A DNA stretch of 64,000 nt from Virgibacillus chiguensis (GCF_900129865.1 NZ_FQXD01000005.1:1-64000); one strand, 5' to 3'. Shown: positions 37,723 through 48,157, counted from the first letter of the stretch. The notes: generated from the letters alone by a model not told the origin. Program-made: numbers and translations.

Positions 37723-39528
37723 TTACTCCTTGTAAATTTCAGACAATCGGATAAATTGTTCTACATCTTTTATACATAATTCCAGTCCTTGTTCCCAAAA
37801 CTTTTCGGATGTAACATCTTCACCTAAATGCTTCTTTATTAAATCTTCTACTGTAAAGCTGCCCGAATCACGAAGTAAAGCGAGGTATTTTTTTTCAAAA
37901 CCTTTCCCTTCATGTTTTGCTTTAGCGTATATATGAAGAGAGAGCAAATATCCAAACGTATATGGGAAGTTATAGAAGGGAGCTTTTGTTTTATAAAAGT
38001 GAGGTGCCCAAATCCACATATGTGTAGGAATATCCGTAATGGATCCTTGGTAACTTTCATTTATCGCTTCTTCCATAAAGTCGTTTAACTGTGCAGAGGA
38101 AATATAACCATTTTCTCGTTCCAAGTGAATTCGTTTTTCAAATAAAAATCTAGCATGGATATTCATAAAGTTCATGACACTACGCTTTATTTTTTCATCT
38201 AGTAAAATGAGTCGTTCTTTATCGGAATTTGCGCTTTCAATGGCAGCATCTAGCATGATCATTTCTGCAAAGGTGGATGCTGTTTCCGCGATACTTAATG
38301 GATATTGCTTATTTATCCCGTTCATATTTTTCATTGCATCATTATGAAATGCGTGACCTAGTTCATGTGCCATTGTTAATACACTTCCTATGGTGCCATC
38401 ATAAGTTAGGAATACTCTCGATTCTTTCGTAAGAGGAAAGCTTGCACAAAATGCAGCGTGTTTTTTATTGGGACGATTTTGTGACTCGACCCATCCCTTT
38501 TCAAAAGATTTGCGGCAAAAATTTTCTAGCTCGGGTCCAAACTTTCCAAGGTGCTGAATCACAAAAATAACGGCATCTTCATAGTTCAATTGGCTTTGTG
38601 TTTGGGGCAGGGGAGCCCAAAAATTATAATAATGGAGCTTCTCCTCTCCAAACATGACTGCTTTTTTATTTAAGTATTTTTTGAATGGTTGCTTATGTTT
38701 TTCCACCGCCTCCCACATCGTAGTTAGAGTTTCTTCCTTCATGTGGTTATCCAGTAAAGGAATCTCTAGAAAGTTGTTCACGCCTTTATGCCTGTCAACT
38801 TTTATGCGAAAGCCGATGATATGATTAAGGAGTTTGGCGAACAGATCTTGTTTTAAAGACCAAATATGTTGTAGTGTTTTATGTGCTTCTTTTCGCACTT
38901 CTTCACAGGAGTGGGACCTTAAATTGATTGCTTGTCCTACTGACATTTGAACCATTTCCCCTTTTATTGTCATAGGTACTTTGATATCATTTATAAGCAT
39001 GTCATACATTTGTCCCCAACCATGGTAGCCGTCTACTTTTAAATTGGCTAGTAGTTCCCCGATGTTGTCCATGTCCTCCAGTTGCCCTTTATTTCTCCAT
39101 TTATTTAATTGGAAGCTATAGTTGCTTAATTCTTTCGTGTGCATGAACGATTCCCATAAATCATCGTTAATCGTAACCAGAATGTGTTGGGTCATTTCAA
39201 TAGCTAATTCATAACTGCTACTAATAGCGGCCACTCTAACTTGGAGAGAAGTGGCTTTATTGTCTTGTGGATTTTGCGCTAGTAGGCATGTTATAAAAGA
39301 TTGGGCGTGCGACAAATGCGTACGAACGATACTTATATCCTTACATACATCTTCCAATATGATTGCATCATGGACATCTATTTGCATCGTGACATGCTTT
39401 AATTTGTTCACGAATTGTTTGATGTTGTCTTCTAAATCATCAAGGTGCTTTTTTAACTGATTCGATTGGCTCTCACCAGGAAAAATCGTATCTAAATTCC
39501 ATGATTCTTGATACATGATGTCTTTCAT
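37723..39528 (-). CDS. pepF: oligoendopeptidase F family M3 metallopeptidase
   Basis: Cytoplasmic zinc peptidase of 601 residues that cuts short peptides of roughly 7-17 residues. The HELGHAFH zinc motif lies near residue 375, and the third ligand Glu is in ETASTFAEM about 25 residues later. The large helical channel-like N-terminal half matches the PepF family. The start at ATG 39528 follows ATGGGGG by eight bases; ATGs further upstream (39543, 39600) give residues not seen in the family. Confidence 0.92.
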   Translation of the reverse strand: MKDIMYQESWNLDTIFPGESQSNQLKKHLDDLEDNIKQFVNKLKHVTMQIDVHDAIILEDVCKDISIVRTHLSHAQSFITCLLAQNPQDNKATSLQVRVAAISSSYELAIEMTQHILVTINDDLWESFMHTKELSNYSFQLNKWRNKGQLEDMDNIGELLANLKVDGYHGWGQMYDMLINDIKVPMTIKGEMVQMSVGQAINLRSHSCEEVRKEAHKTLQHIWSLKQDLFAKLLNHIIGFRIKVDRHKGVNNFLEIPLLDNHMKEETLTTMWEAVEKHKQPFKKYLNKKAVMFGEEKLHYYNFWAPLPQTQSQLNYEDAVIFVIQHLGKFGPELENFCRKSFEKGWVESQNRPNKKHAAFCASFPLTKESRVFLTYDGTIGSVLTMAHELGHAFHNDAMKNMNGINKQYPLSIAETASTFAEMIMLDAAIESANSDKERLILLDEKIKRSVMNFMNIHARFLFEKRIHLERENGYISSAQLNDFMEEAINESYQGSITDIPTHMWIWAPHFYKTKAPFYNFPYTFGYLLSLHIYAKAKHEGKGFEKKYLALLRDSGSFTVEDLIKKHLGEDVTSEKFWEQGLELCIKDVEQFIRLSEIYKE

Positions 39529-39572
39529 CGTTTTTGCCCCCATCCATTTAAAACAAATTATATACTTAATAA

Positions 39573-39604
39573 AGAGAAGGTGGGTTCCGTGCCTGCCCAC
39601 CTTC
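39573..39604 (-). terminator. terminator of the serine hydrolase gene
   Basis: On the minus strand GAAGGTGGG and CCCACCTTC pair around 11 bases and are followed by TCTTTATT. It separates this gene from pepF. Confidence 0.75.
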
Positions 39605-39612
39605 TTAAATAT

Positions 39613-40638
39613 TTATGTTAACATGTTTTCTATTTCTTTCAGAAGTTCATAGGCTCCTTCTGATGTGTTGGAGCAAACTACAACAGAAGCTTTTGTGGTG
39701 GGATAATGAACAGCACGGAAATTTACTCCTGGGTCATATCCCATCTGAATATACTTAACTATTTCATTTTGATCATCTAATTCCATATAGCCACAGTAAC
39801 CATAGTATATATTTTGTTCCGCGCTAACGACCTCACGTGGTTTTAAAAATAATTGCGTCATCTCTTTCGACAAAAGTTGATAGTCTGTCAAAGCTTGCCA
39901 ACATAAAACCATATCTTCTGCTGTTACATAAGCTCCCCCATCTGGGCCGCCTTTTGCTGGTAAGGAATAAATATTTGTTTTCCAAGTTCCTACTGGCTCC
40001 TCTATGTAGCCAAGAGCCGTGTTTTCCGGTAAGCGGTCTAATTCAAAGTATCCAGATTTTTTCATACCAGCTTTATGAAAAATTTGCTCCTCGATGTAAG
40101 TAGAAAAACTACATGTAGCAATCTGTTCAACAATGAGACCGAGTAATATATAACCAGAATTGTTATATTGAAATGAACTATTAACAGTTGCTTGCATTGG
40201 TTCATGCTGAAACAAAGGTAAAAAATCTTTAGGTGAACGAATGCGGTACATCGGTCGAGAATGCCAAAGTGCTTCATAATCATCTATAGTATCTTCATCA
40301 AAATAGTCAGGAAATCCTGATGTATGCGTTAGCAAATGATGAATCGTCACTTGGTCATTTACATGTGGGAAATCCATATCAAGACAGTCCTTTAATCTAG
40401 ACGTAAAGGAAATTTCACCAGTCTCCACTAATTTGCAAATGGCAATAGATGTGAATAGTTTACTGCCTGAAGCAATCGAAAACCTAGTATTTAATTGGTT
40501 ATTTATTTTTTCTGCATAATTTCGAAAGCCATTGCTTCCTTGTAAGATTTCGTTGCCTTTTCGAGCATAAAAGGACCCTGAAAATTGCAGTTCCTTTTGC
40601 ACTTTTTCTAAGTGATACCCTTTGTTTTGTTTATTCAT
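39613..40638 (-). CDS. beta-lactamase-fold serine hydrolase
   Basis: Class C beta-lactamase/penicillin-binding-protein-like enzyme, 341 residues. The nucleophile motif S-x-x-K is SGSK in FSIASGSKLFTSIA near residue 57, and the second motif Y-x-N is YNN in SFQYNNSGYILLG near residue 153. No signal peptide or membrane anchor is present, so it acts inside the cell as an esterase or D-aminopeptidase-like enzyme rather than as a secreted beta-lactamase. ATG follows AGGAGG. Substrate unknown. Confidence 0.88.
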   Translation of the reverse strand: MNKQNKGYHLEKVQKELQFSGSFYARKGNEILQGSNGFRNYAEKINNQLNTRFSIASGSKLFTSIAICKLVETGEISFTSRLKDCLDMDFPHVNDQVTIHHLLTHTSGFPDYFDEDTIDDYEALWHSRPMYRIRSPKDFLPLFQHEPMQATVNSSFQYNNSGYILLGLIVEQIATCSFSTYIEEQIFHKAGMKKSGYFELDRLPENTALGYIEEPVGTWKTNIYSLPAKGGPDGGAYVTAEDMVLCWQALTDYQLLSKEMTQLFLKPREVVSAEQNIYYGYCGYMELDDQNEIVKYIQMGYDPGVNFRAVHYPTTKASVVVCSNTSEGAYELLKEIENMLT

Positions 40639-40875
40639 TATAAATCCTCCTGAATTCTTTTTCGTTTTTTAAGCTTTGCTATTTAAAAAGAATTCAATTT
40701 AGGATGCTCACACCATAATATAATGCAAAAGACCCGCCTCCCCTATATTGGAACGTTACGTATATTGTAATGGAATATTCACAGGCAAGCAATGCAATTA
40801 TAAATTTTCAAACTAAATACTTTGCACGTCATCCACACATGGTAGTTACATCTTGTGCAATGATCCCCTGATTTA

Positions 40876-41268
40876 CTACAGAAATCGTTTTCTAACATGT
40901 GGTGGTGGAAGTTCGCAGCTATCTTTTTTTCCAAACCAACGATAGCGGTTATTAGCAATGCGATCGTAAAAGAAGTCGCGAATGGGCTTAGGTAGAACAA
41001 TAAATGCATATAGGAATTTCCAACCGCCTGATAACTCTCTGCAAATACGTAGTGCAGCTGTTGATTTATTGTAGTACTTATTGTTATCAATCAATATTAA
41101 ACTGCTTAAATCATTAGGAATGTTATATTTTTGTACCAATTTCTGACCGGCATCGCCTTGTAAGGAAGCGAATAAAAATTGTTCTTGTTTATCGCGTTGT
41201 AAAATAAATTGCACGCTTTGATCACAGAAATGACAGACACCGTCAAAGAGAATGATTTTTTTGCTCAT
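40876..41268 (-). CDS. DCC1-like thiol-disulfide oxidoreductase (DUF393)
   Basis: 130-residue protein. The family signature DGVCHFCDQSVQF near residue 9 has the redox-type C-x-x-C inside a thioredoxin-like fold; the RWFGKKDSC tail is also typical. Probably reduces or isomerises disulfides, but no substrate is known. The start at ATG 41268 follows AAAGGAGG by about ten bases; in-frame codons upstream to 41385 do not look conserved. Confidence 0.88.
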   Translation of the reverse strand: MSKKIILFDGVCHFCDQSVQFILQRDKQEQFLFASLQGDAGQKLVQKYNIPNDLSSLILIDNNKYYNKSTAALRICRELSGGWKFLYAFIVLPKPIRDFFYDRIANNRYRWFGKKDSCELPPPHVRKRFL

Positions 41269-41491
41269 CGTACCTCGACCTCCTTTGGTTCGGTTGTAAA
41301 CAATTTGTTTCACACCTTGCTCTATTAAGGTTACCAAATCTTTAGGCGGAAGCCGTAGTTTCTTATACGATAAACCCAAAATCAAGTTTATTGTATAAAG
41401 ACTCCGTTTAAAGATTGTTGTTTCATTCTAACATTCACTGACTGTATGCGACTAGTTATGTCTAATATAACATGAAGAAGTAACATTTTTC

Positions 41492-41517
41492 GTTTTATTT
41501 GATTTTTATACGGGAAC
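41492..41517 (+). promoter_or_regulatory. sigma-B-like promoter of the catalase gene
   Basis: GTTTTA, 14 bases, GGGAAC, close to the sigma-B consensus GTTTAA-N12-15-GGGTAT. It would start transcription about 50 bases before the ATG. General-stress control of the large catalase in Bacillus supports this. Confidence 0.5.
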
Positions 41518-41573
41518 AGTCTCTCTACAAGCATATTGAAAAGTATACCAAACGAATGGAGGAGGGCATAAGT

Positions 41574-43619
41574 ATGTCAGACCATAAACAAGGTCAAACA
41601 AAGCAAGAACAATTAGATGCTTACCGTGTTGATGATAAAGGGAAAAAGATGACCACGAATCAAGGATTAAACGTATCCGAGGATGAGTTCTCATTAAAAG
41701 CCGGAGTACGTGGACCGACCATTATGGAAGACTTTCATTTTCGGGAAAAAATGACCCATTTTGATCATGAGCGTATACCTGAACGGGTGGTACATGCAAG
41801 AGGATATGCAGCACATGGTGTTTTTGAAGTGTATGAATCAATGGAACAATACACAAAAGCCGATTTCTTAAAAGAAAAAGGGAAACAGACACCCGTATTT
41901 GTAAGATTTTCAACCGTTGCTGGATCAAAAGGGTCTGGAGAACTAGCTCGCGATGTAAGAGGATTTGCTACGAAATTTTATACGGAAGAAGGAAATTATG
42001 ATTTAGTGGGAAATAATATGCCGGTTTTTTTTATTCAAGATGCTATTAAATTCCCTGATTTAATTCATGCTGTTAAACCCGAACCGCATAACGGCATCCC
42101 CCAAGCTGCATCCGCCCATGATACCTTCTGGGATTTTGTAGCCAATAATCAAGAAACAGCACATATGGTGATGTGGCAAATGTCAGATCGAGCCATTCCA
42201 CGTAGTTTTCGCATGATGGAAGGGTTTGGTGTGCACACATTTCGGTTTGTAAATGAGATGGGAGAAGCTACGTTTGTGAAATTTCATTGGAAGCCAAAGC
42301 TAGGCGTTCATTCAACGGTTTGGGATGAAGCACAAAAAATAAATGGGAAAAATCCAGATTTTCATCGTCAAGATTTGTATGAGGCGATTGAAAGCGGAGC
42401 TTATCCTGAATTTGAGTTAGGTGTGCAACTAATTTCAGAAGAAGACGCCAATGCATTTGATTACGATATATTAGACCCAACTAAAATTTGGCCAGAAGAG
42501 GAAGTTCCAGTTAAAATCATTGGCAAAATGACCTTAAATCGAAATGTAGATAATGTTTTTGCAGAGACGGAGCAAGTAGCGTTTCACCCCGGTCATGTAG
42601 TACCTGGTATTGATTTTACGAATGATCCTTTATTACAAGGGCGATTATTCTCCTATACCGATACACAATTAATTCGACTCGGAGGGCCTAATTTTCATGA
42701 GCTACCAATTAATCGCCCCGTTTGCCCGTTCCACAATAATCAACGGGACGGCTACGGTAGGCATACGATTAATGTAGGGCAAGTGAGTTATCATAAAAAC
42801 GCGTTAGCGGAAAACACGCCATACCCTGTTTCCCCAGAAGAAGGCGGATATGAGCACTACCAAGAAAAAGTGGAAGGTAGAAAGATTCGTGCAAGAAGTG
42901 AAAGCTTCAAGGATCATTTTTCTCAAGCTGCTCTGTTTTGGAATAGTATGAGTGAGATAGAAAAACAACATATTATAGACGCTTTCAGCTTTGAATTAGG
43001 AAAGGTAGAAAGGAAAGAAGTGCAACAACAAGTAATAAATATGTTTGCCCATGTTAGTTTAGAGATGGTACAAGAAATTGCTGCAAACATTGGTGTTACC
43101 GCTCCAAAAGAAGGTGGTTCGCCGGTAAGTAAAGTTTCGCCTGCTCTCAGTCAAGAAAACACAACGAAAACAGCAGTAACACGAAATGTAGCTGTTCTTT
43201 TAGATAATGGCTTTCATACCGACAGTGTAATTTCGGTTATACATGGATTGAAAAAACAAGGAATTCGTCCTTTCGTAGTTGCGAATAAGCGTGGGGCGGT
43301 TGTTGGGGAAGATGGCAACACCGTTGAAGCAAATGCTAGCTTTTTAACCGTAGATTCTGTCCTTTTTGATGCGGTTTATGTAGCTGGAAGTAAACAAATG
43401 AGTGACCGCTTCTACCAACAAGCGACGCATTTTATTCAAGAAGCATTCCACCACTTTAAGCCAATAGGTGCAGGTAGTGACGGGGTTTCTTTAATAGAAG
43501 ATTGTCGTATACATCAGGCAAAAGGTGTGATTAAGGCGTCTGATGTGGACAACTTTGTGGATACATTTAGCAATGCAGTGGCAAAACATCGGTTCTGGGA
43601 TAGAGAGGTTCAAGTATAA
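41574..43619 (+). CDS. katE: large-subunit catalase
   Basis: Haem catalase of 681 residues that splits hydrogen peroxide. The essential His is in [13 protein letters not shown] near residue 60, and the haem-ligating Tyr is in LFSYTDTQ near 355, followed by [13 protein letters not shown]-terminal flavodoxin/class-I-amidotransferase-like domain, from about 540 to the end, marks the large-subunit (HPII/KatE) clade. The start at ATG 41574 is set by GGAGGAGGG. Probably a general-stress protein, given the sigma-B-like promoter. Confidence 0.95.
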   Translation: MSDHKQGQTKQEQLDAYRVDDKGKKMTTNQGLNVSEDEFSLKAGVRGPTIMEDFHFREKMTHFDHERIPERVVHARGYAAHGVFEVYESMEQYTKADFLKEKGKQTPVFVRFSTVAGSKGSGELARDVRGFATKFYTEEGNYDLVGNNMPVFFIQDAIKFPDLIHAVKPEPHNGIPQAASAHDTFWDFVANNQETAHMVMWQMSDRAIPRSFRMMEGFGVHTFRFVNEMGEATFVKFHWKPKLGVHSTVWDEAQKINGKNPDFHRQDLYEAIESGAYPEFELGVQLISEEDANAFDYDILDPTKIWPEEEVPVKIIGKMTLNRNVDNVFAETEQVAFHPGHVVPGIDFTNDPLLQGRLFSYTDTQLIRLGGPNFHELPINRPVCPFHNNQRDGYGRHTINVGQVSYHKNALAENTPYPVSPEEGGYEHYQEKVEGRKIRARSESFKDHFSQAALFWNSMSEIEKQHIIDAFSFELGKVERKEVQQQVINMFAHVSLEMVQEIAANIGVTAPKEGGSPVSKVSPALSQENTTKTAVTRNVAVLLDNGFHTDSVISVIHGLKKQGIRPFVVANKRGAVVGEDGNTVEANASFLTVDSVLFDAVYVAGSKQMSDRFYQQATHFIQEAFHHFKPIGAGSDGVSLIEDCRIHQAKGVIKASDVDNFVDTFSNAVAKHRFWDREVQV

Positions 43620-43701
43620 AGTTTATTATAATTTCGCTTGAGTTTCATGAAAAGTTGCTGAAGTTCACAATGACCATAAGTTGCTACATCTTCAACCAAT
43701 A

Positions 43702-43741
43702 AAAAACAGTAGCGTTTTATCATTGCTACTGTTTTTTTAAA
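43702..43741 (+). terminator. catalase gene terminator
   Basis: AAACAGTAGC and GCTACTGTTT pair around GTTTTATCATT, followed by TTTTT. Confidence 0.85.
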
Positions 43742-43760
43742 AGATAAGAAAGGCACGTCT

Positions 43761-43965
43761 GGCTCCAGCGCCCAGCAACGAGGCGACTTCCTTTATTGCC
43801 CTAAGCTAAGTCATCATCGGTTCGTCACTATGAGGAAGGCCGATTAGAAACCGGCTTTCCGCCCGACGTTGGCACCCCCTGTTTTAGTGGTGTAATTCTT
43901 TTATATTTTATTAATGCTTTCCACTCGCTATGTTGCTAAACGGGCGCCCCGAGCTTTTTGTCTTT
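43761..43965 (+). repeat. dispersed intergenic repeat, family 1, copy E
   Basis: GGCTCCAGCGCCCAGCAAC at the left end and GTTGCTAAACGGGCGCCCCG followed by AGC at the right end. Inner blocks are AGTCATCATCGGTTCGT, GAGGAAGGCCGATTAGAAAC and TTCCACTCGC. The outer sequences are imperfect inverted repeats. Confidence 0.75.
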
Positions 43966-43967
43966 GG

Positions 43968-44010
43968 TGATGACGTCATTCATCTATTCAATAACGTGGC
44001 GTCATCTACA
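43968..44010 (-). terminator. possible terminator after fdhD
   Basis: On the minus strand GATGACG(CCACG) and CGTCATC pair around about 22 bases. The T-run is poor. Confidence 0.4.
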
Positions 44011-44014
44011 CTTA

Positions 44015-44818
44015 TTATTTCTGCGTGTAGATGAGTTCCTCTACGCGGCTGTTGTGTGTATACACATTCATAGATCCTTTTCTAGCAAAGCCAATGACTG
44101 TAATCCCTAAGTCTTCGGCTAACTGTAAAGCAAGTTTAGTAGGGGCGGACTTAGATATAAGGATACTCACACGCATTTTGGAAATTTTTAATAACACCTC
44201 AGAAGAGATGCGCCCACTGAATACAATAACTTTATCGTTTATGTTCAAATGGTTCATTAACATATGACCGTACAACTTATCAAGCGCATTATGGCGACCA
44301 ATGTCTGTACGAACGAGTTCGACACCGTTAACAGAAGCTAAAGCTGCATTATGCACGCCACCTGTTTGGTGAAACTGCATGGAAGCTTGTTGTAATTGTT
44401 CCATAAGTTGTAAACATTGCTTACAAGAGATGCGTAGGTTGGACATTATCGTTTTAGCTGTTTTAACATCATTTTTAAAATAAAATTGCCGACTTTTCCC
44501 GCAACAAGAGCCAATAACACGTTTGGAATGATCGAATTGATACATATCAGGAAGTTTGTCGATTTCCAAGTAAGCAAATCCTGCTTTTACATCTACATTC
44601 ATACGTTGGATGGCATGATATTGCAAAATCACTCCTTCTGAAGCAAGAAAGCCGACGATCAGTTCCTCGACGTGTTCTGGAGAGCAAACCATGGTAGCGA
44701 ATTCTTCACCGTTAATCATAATCGTGATCGGATATTCCTCCGCCACGGATGTTAACTCTTTTGTAGCGGCTCCGTCATGAACACGAATAATCTCCCAATC
44801 TGCTAAATTATCAGACAT
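44015..44818 (-). CDS. fdhD: formate dehydrogenase accessory sulfurtransferase FdhD
   Basis: 267-residue protein that passes sulphur from a cysteine desulfurase to the molybdenum cofactor before insertion into formate dehydrogenase. The redox cysteines are in IGSCCGKSR near residue 121. A conserved FHQTGGVHNAAL near 157 and a DIGRHNALDK motif near 178 bind cofactor in this family. It lies downstream of the FdhF/YdeP gene, 184 bases after its stop, on the same strand, so it likely serves that enzyme. Confidence 0.94.
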   Translation of the reverse strand: MSDNLADWEIIRVHDGAATKELTSVAEEYPITIMINGEEFATMVCSPEHVEELIVGFLASEGVILQYHAIQRMNVDVKAGFAYLEIDKLPDMYQFDHSKRVIGSCCGKSRQFYFKNDVKTAKTIMSNLRISCKQCLQLMEQLQQASMQFHQTGGVHNAALASVNGVELVRTDIGRHNALDKLYGHMLMNHLNINDKVIVFSGRISSEVLLKISKMRVSILISKSAPTKLALQLAEDLGITVIGFARKGSMNVYTHNSRVEELIYTQK

Positions 44819-44957
44819 ATAATTTCCCCTTTATCCCAAATATGAAGTACGATATGACCTGGCTCATGGAAAAAAGGCTATCTCCAAGTCCGTATGGGGA
44901 TGGAACTTGTCGTATTACAGTCAAGTCTTCAAGCACGATGCTGTATTGTATAAACAA

Positions 44958-45006
44958 GAGAAAGGGTTTTGTTATGGAGACTTGGCGACAGCCGTATCCT
45001 TTCTAA
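44958..45006. repeat. dispersed repeat family 2 hairpin word
   Basis: AAAGGGTTTTGTTATGGAGAC followed by TTGGCGACAGCC and TTTCTAA. It matches the hairpin half of this repeat family and touches the end of the fdhF-like gene. Confidence 0.4.
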
Positions 45007-47354
45007 TGACTATCTATTTCCAACTCCTCTACACGCTTTTCTGCATACTTTACATCTTTTTGTGCATAATACGTAACTGCTTTTTCTAAAATGACTGCTG
45101 TATTATATTCGGGGATACCTGCATATTGTTCGTAGATGCCTTTTGGAATAAGGACATTCCCTTCTGGCCAATGCACTTCTAGATTGCCCGTTTTGACAGG
45201 GGCGAATTTAGCGCGGCCAGCATATAAGCCGTACTGGTTATAAACAACTACGTTTTCTCCGTCTTGAATATCAAGTGTATCTGCATCGTGTTTATTCACT
45301 AAAATATCATCTCGGTGTGCATTGTTAAATGGATCGGTTTCACTATAAATCATCGAGTTGAACTGTTTTCCTCGACGCGTCGTCACGTAAAAATGTCCCT
45401 CTGGTTTTCTTAATTCCGGAATATCCATGGCGATAAGGTTTCCCTTGCCATCTGGAGTTGGGCAAACGCCATCTTCACAGAGCCAAGCTCCTCCCCATTG
45501 GAAAAGATCGCCTTTGTCATTTAAATGCTGAATGCCATCATAATTCGGGGCGGCTTTGGCGATTTCTTCACGGATCGCACGTGCGTCTTTGAAATGAATG
45601 ATGTCTTTTACTTCAGGTCTTACTCGCTTTGCTACATCCATATAAACCTCCCATTCAGAACGAGCTTCTTCAATACGTGGTCCTTTAATTTCTGGGGAGA
45701 AATAGACCATTCTTTCTGTAGAGGTAGATGTCCCGCCTCCAGGTTGTTCATAGCGTGTCATCGCTGGCAAAACGATGACTGCTTCCTTTGCATCTACAAG
45801 TGTAGACGTATTGAAGATAATATCTTGATGTACTCGAAGTTCAATTTGTTCTAAGCATGATTGAATATAACCAGGATTTGGCATTGTTTCAAGAAAATTT
45901 CCTCCCGACATATAGTAGAGCTTTAATTTTCGTTCATGTTCCTTTGGTAAGTGAGCGTGCTCTAGAGATTCGCCGACAATGTCTCCTTGCCAAGTGGGAA
46001 TATCAAAATTCCATACTTTTTCTACACGTTCCCGTTGCTCATCATTCATGCTTCCTCCTGGTAAAGAGAAGGGGTCTGCTCCCATTTCACCAGAGCCTTG
46101 CACACCAGAATGTCCTCTTATAGGCATTAAGCCGCAATGTTCACGTCCAAGAAACCCGCGTAACAAAGCTAGATTGGCAACTTGTGAGATGTTATCGGTC
46201 CCAAAACGATGTTGGGTCAGCCCCATAGACCAGACAAACACAGCTGATTTTGAATTTGCTAGGAGCGTTGCTAATTCTATCATTCTTTGTTTAGAGATGC
46301 CGGACGATTGCTCTAATTGTTTCCACGTATGAGCTTCTACCTTTCTTTGTAAAGCGTCCAAACCATTGACATGTGCCTGAATAAAAGCGTGGTCCAACGC
46401 CGATCCGGGCTTTTCCTTCTCCATTGCAAACCAATGCTTCATCATGCCATGCATAAAGGCAATATCACCACCAATATTTACTTGATAAACATCATCGGCT
46501 ATTTTCGTTCCAAATAAAGCGGACTCTCCAATAGAAGGGATCCAATATTCGTCCATGGATGGTTCGTGATAAGGGTTGATAACAATGATCTTTGTTCCGT
46601 GCTTTTTAGCGGCATACATATATTTGGTAGAAACGGGTTGGTTATTTGCTGCCACAGAACCCCAAAACAGTAAAACATCTGTACCAATCCAATCTTTATA
46701 ATTGCATGTTGAGGCGCCAACCCCTACAGAACGAGTCAATGCTGTTTTAGATGGCGAGTGGCATATCCTAGATGCATTATCAATATTATTCGTTCCAAGA
46801 AACCGAGCGACTTTTCCGAGTACATAATAGGTTTCATTCGTAATGCCACGTGAGGTGGAGTAAAAGGAAAACTGTTTTGGATGAAGAGCACGCATTTTTT
46901 CAGCAATATAGTCTAGTGCTTCGTTCCAGGAAATACGTTGAAACTTTTGATCATCTGGCTTGCGAATAAGTGGGTAAGGGATACGGCCGAGCTGACGTAG
47001 TTCTGTGCTGTTCATTTTTCGCAATTCATCTATATCAGCATGCAAGATAGCTTTGTTTATAGCTGGCATCGTATTTAAACGAAGCACGTTTAAACGTGTC
47101 GTGCAAAGATGTGGTCCAGTTAACGTTTGATCTTTGAGGCCTTGTACGCCAAGTGCGCAACCGTCGCATACTCCTTGTGTAAGAATGCGAGTGGCATAAG
47201 GAAGTCTGTCTTTATTTTCCCAAGCAACCTTCATTGTGTCGCGAATATGATGCGGTTTTACTTTTCCTAAACCAAATGGAACCTTGCTTACCCAAAGCGA
47301 TGGGTCAGGCTTTTTGGACAACTTTATTGGGCCAGTATGCTTTGTTTTCCCCAT
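45003..47354 (-). CDS. FdhF/YdeP family molybdopterin oxidoreductase
   Basis: 783-residue molybdenum enzyme of the formate-dehydrogenase-alpha-like (YdeP) group. The N-terminal cluster region shows GVCDGCALGVQG, and the probable Mo-ligating Cys is in SRICHSPSKTAL. GMTQHRFGTDN-type (here WSMGLTQHRFGTDN) and RRGKQFNSMIYSETDPFN segments mark the cofactor-binding and C-terminal domains. No electron-transfer subunit is adjacent, so the partner is unknown. The start at ATG 47354 follows GGAGGGGG; upstream codons to 47426 are not supported. FdhD is encoded next. Confidence 0.92.
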   Translation of the reverse strand: MGKTKHTGPIKLSKKPDPSLWVSKVPFGLGKVKPHHIRDTMKVAWENKDRLPYATRILTQGVCDGCALGVQGLKDQTLTGPHLCTTRLNVLRLNTMPAINKAILHADIDELRKMNSTELRQLGRIPYPLIRKPDDQKFQRISWNEALDYIAEKMRALHPKQFSFYSTSRGITNETYYVLGKVARFLGTNNIDNASRICHSPSKTALTRSVGVGASTCNYKDWIGTDVLLFWGSVAANNQPVSTKYMYAAKKHGTKIIVINPYHEPSMDEYWIPSIGESALFGTKIADDVYQVNIGGDIAFMHGMMKHWFAMEKEKPGSALDHAFIQAHVNGLDALQRKVEAHTWKQLEQSSGISKQRMIELATLLANSKSAVFVWSMGLTQHRFGTDNISQVANLALLRGFLGREHCGLMPIRGHSGVQGSGEMGADPFSLPGGSMNDEQRERVEKVWNFDIPTWQGDIVGESLEHAHLPKEHERKLKLYYMSGGNFLETMPNPGYIQSCLEQIELRVHQDIIFNTSTLVDAKEAVIVLPAMTRYEQPGGGTSTSTERMVYFSPEIKGPRIEEARSEWEVYMDVAKRVRPEVKDIIHFKDARAIREEIAKAAPNYDGIQHLNDKGDLFQWGGAWLCEDGVCPTPDGKGNLIAMDIPELRKPEGHFYVTTRRGKQFNSMIYSETDPFNNAHRDDILVNKHDADTLDIQDGENVVVYNQYGLYAGRAKFAPVKTGNLEVHWPEGNVLIPKGIYEQYAGIPEYNTAVILEKAVTYYAQKDVKYAEKRVEELEIDSH

Positions 47355-47524
47355 GATTTCCCCCTCCAATAATCTACAGTTGATTTTACTTGGTTTCATC
47401 CTATCATGAAAGCGGATACAATTCAATTTAGCTATCTATTTATTCATTGAAGGTCGTAGTATTGCGCATAAAATTTCTCTTTTTCTAAACACTAATCATA
47501 GAAACTAAAATGGAGGTAAAGTAG

Positions 47525-48157
47525 ATGGAATGGTCATGGATTTGGAAAGCTGTGCTGATTATCATTGGGGGAACCTTGCTGCTAAGGCTTGCTGGTAGAA
47601 AATCAATATCCCAAATGACATTGGCGCAAACGGTTATTATGATTGGTATAGGTTCTTTATTGATTCAGCCATTAGCTGGCAAAAATATATGGACAACACT
47701 TGGTGTAGGTACCGTTCTTGTATTGACATTAATTGTAATAGAGTTCGCACAAATTAAATCAGATTCCTTTGAAGGAATTATAACAGGGAAATCAAAAGTC
47801 CTCATTCACAATGGTGTCATTCAATATGACCAACTAAAAAAATTACGTCTAACAACAGATCAGCTAGAAATGAATTTTCGACAGAAAAATATATCGCGAA
47901 TAGATGATGTGGAATGGGCAACGTTAGAAGCAAACGGGCAAATTGGATATGAACTAAAGCAGGAAGCACAACCAGCGACAAAAGGAGATGTACAACAACT
48001 TTATACAGAGATCAAAAACGTCCAACAGCAGTTAGCGCAACGCAGAACGCTGGGGGGTGGGGCTGGTGAAAAGTTTCAATCCCCGTCCAATTTATTTCAA
48101 GAAGTAGCTGATAAGGGGCATGATAGTAATACAACTCCTCCTCATCAATTTGATTAA
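47525..48157 (+). CDS. YetF-like DUF421 membrane protein
   Basis: 210 residues. Two or three N-terminal transmembrane helices (about 8-24, 36-54 and 57-75) are followed by a cytoplasmic DUF421 domain with VLIHNGVIQYDQLKKLRLT and DQLEMNFRQKNISRIDDVEWATLE. The last 60 residues are Gln-rich and of low complexity. Bacillus YetF/YdfR-type proteins are linked to spore membranes and germination. ATG follows GGAGG. Divergent from the FdhF-like gene. Confidence 0.85.
   Translation: MEWSWIWKAVLIIIGGTLLLRLAGRKSISQMTLAQTVIMIGIGSLLIQPLAGKNIWTTLGVGTVLVLTLIVIEFAQIKSDSFEGIITGKSKVLIHNGVIQYDQLKKLRLTTDQLEMNFRQKNISRIDDVEWATLEANGQIGYELKQEAQPATKGDVQQLYTEIKNVQQQLAQRRTLGGGAGEKFQSPSNLFQEVADKGHDSNTTPPHQFD

Noticed and set aside
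39613-40638. Secreted beta-lactamase conferring resistance
   Set aside because: The protein has the SxxK and YxN motifs of the fold but no signal peptide or lipobox, so a periplasmic or extracellular beta-lactamase role is not supported.
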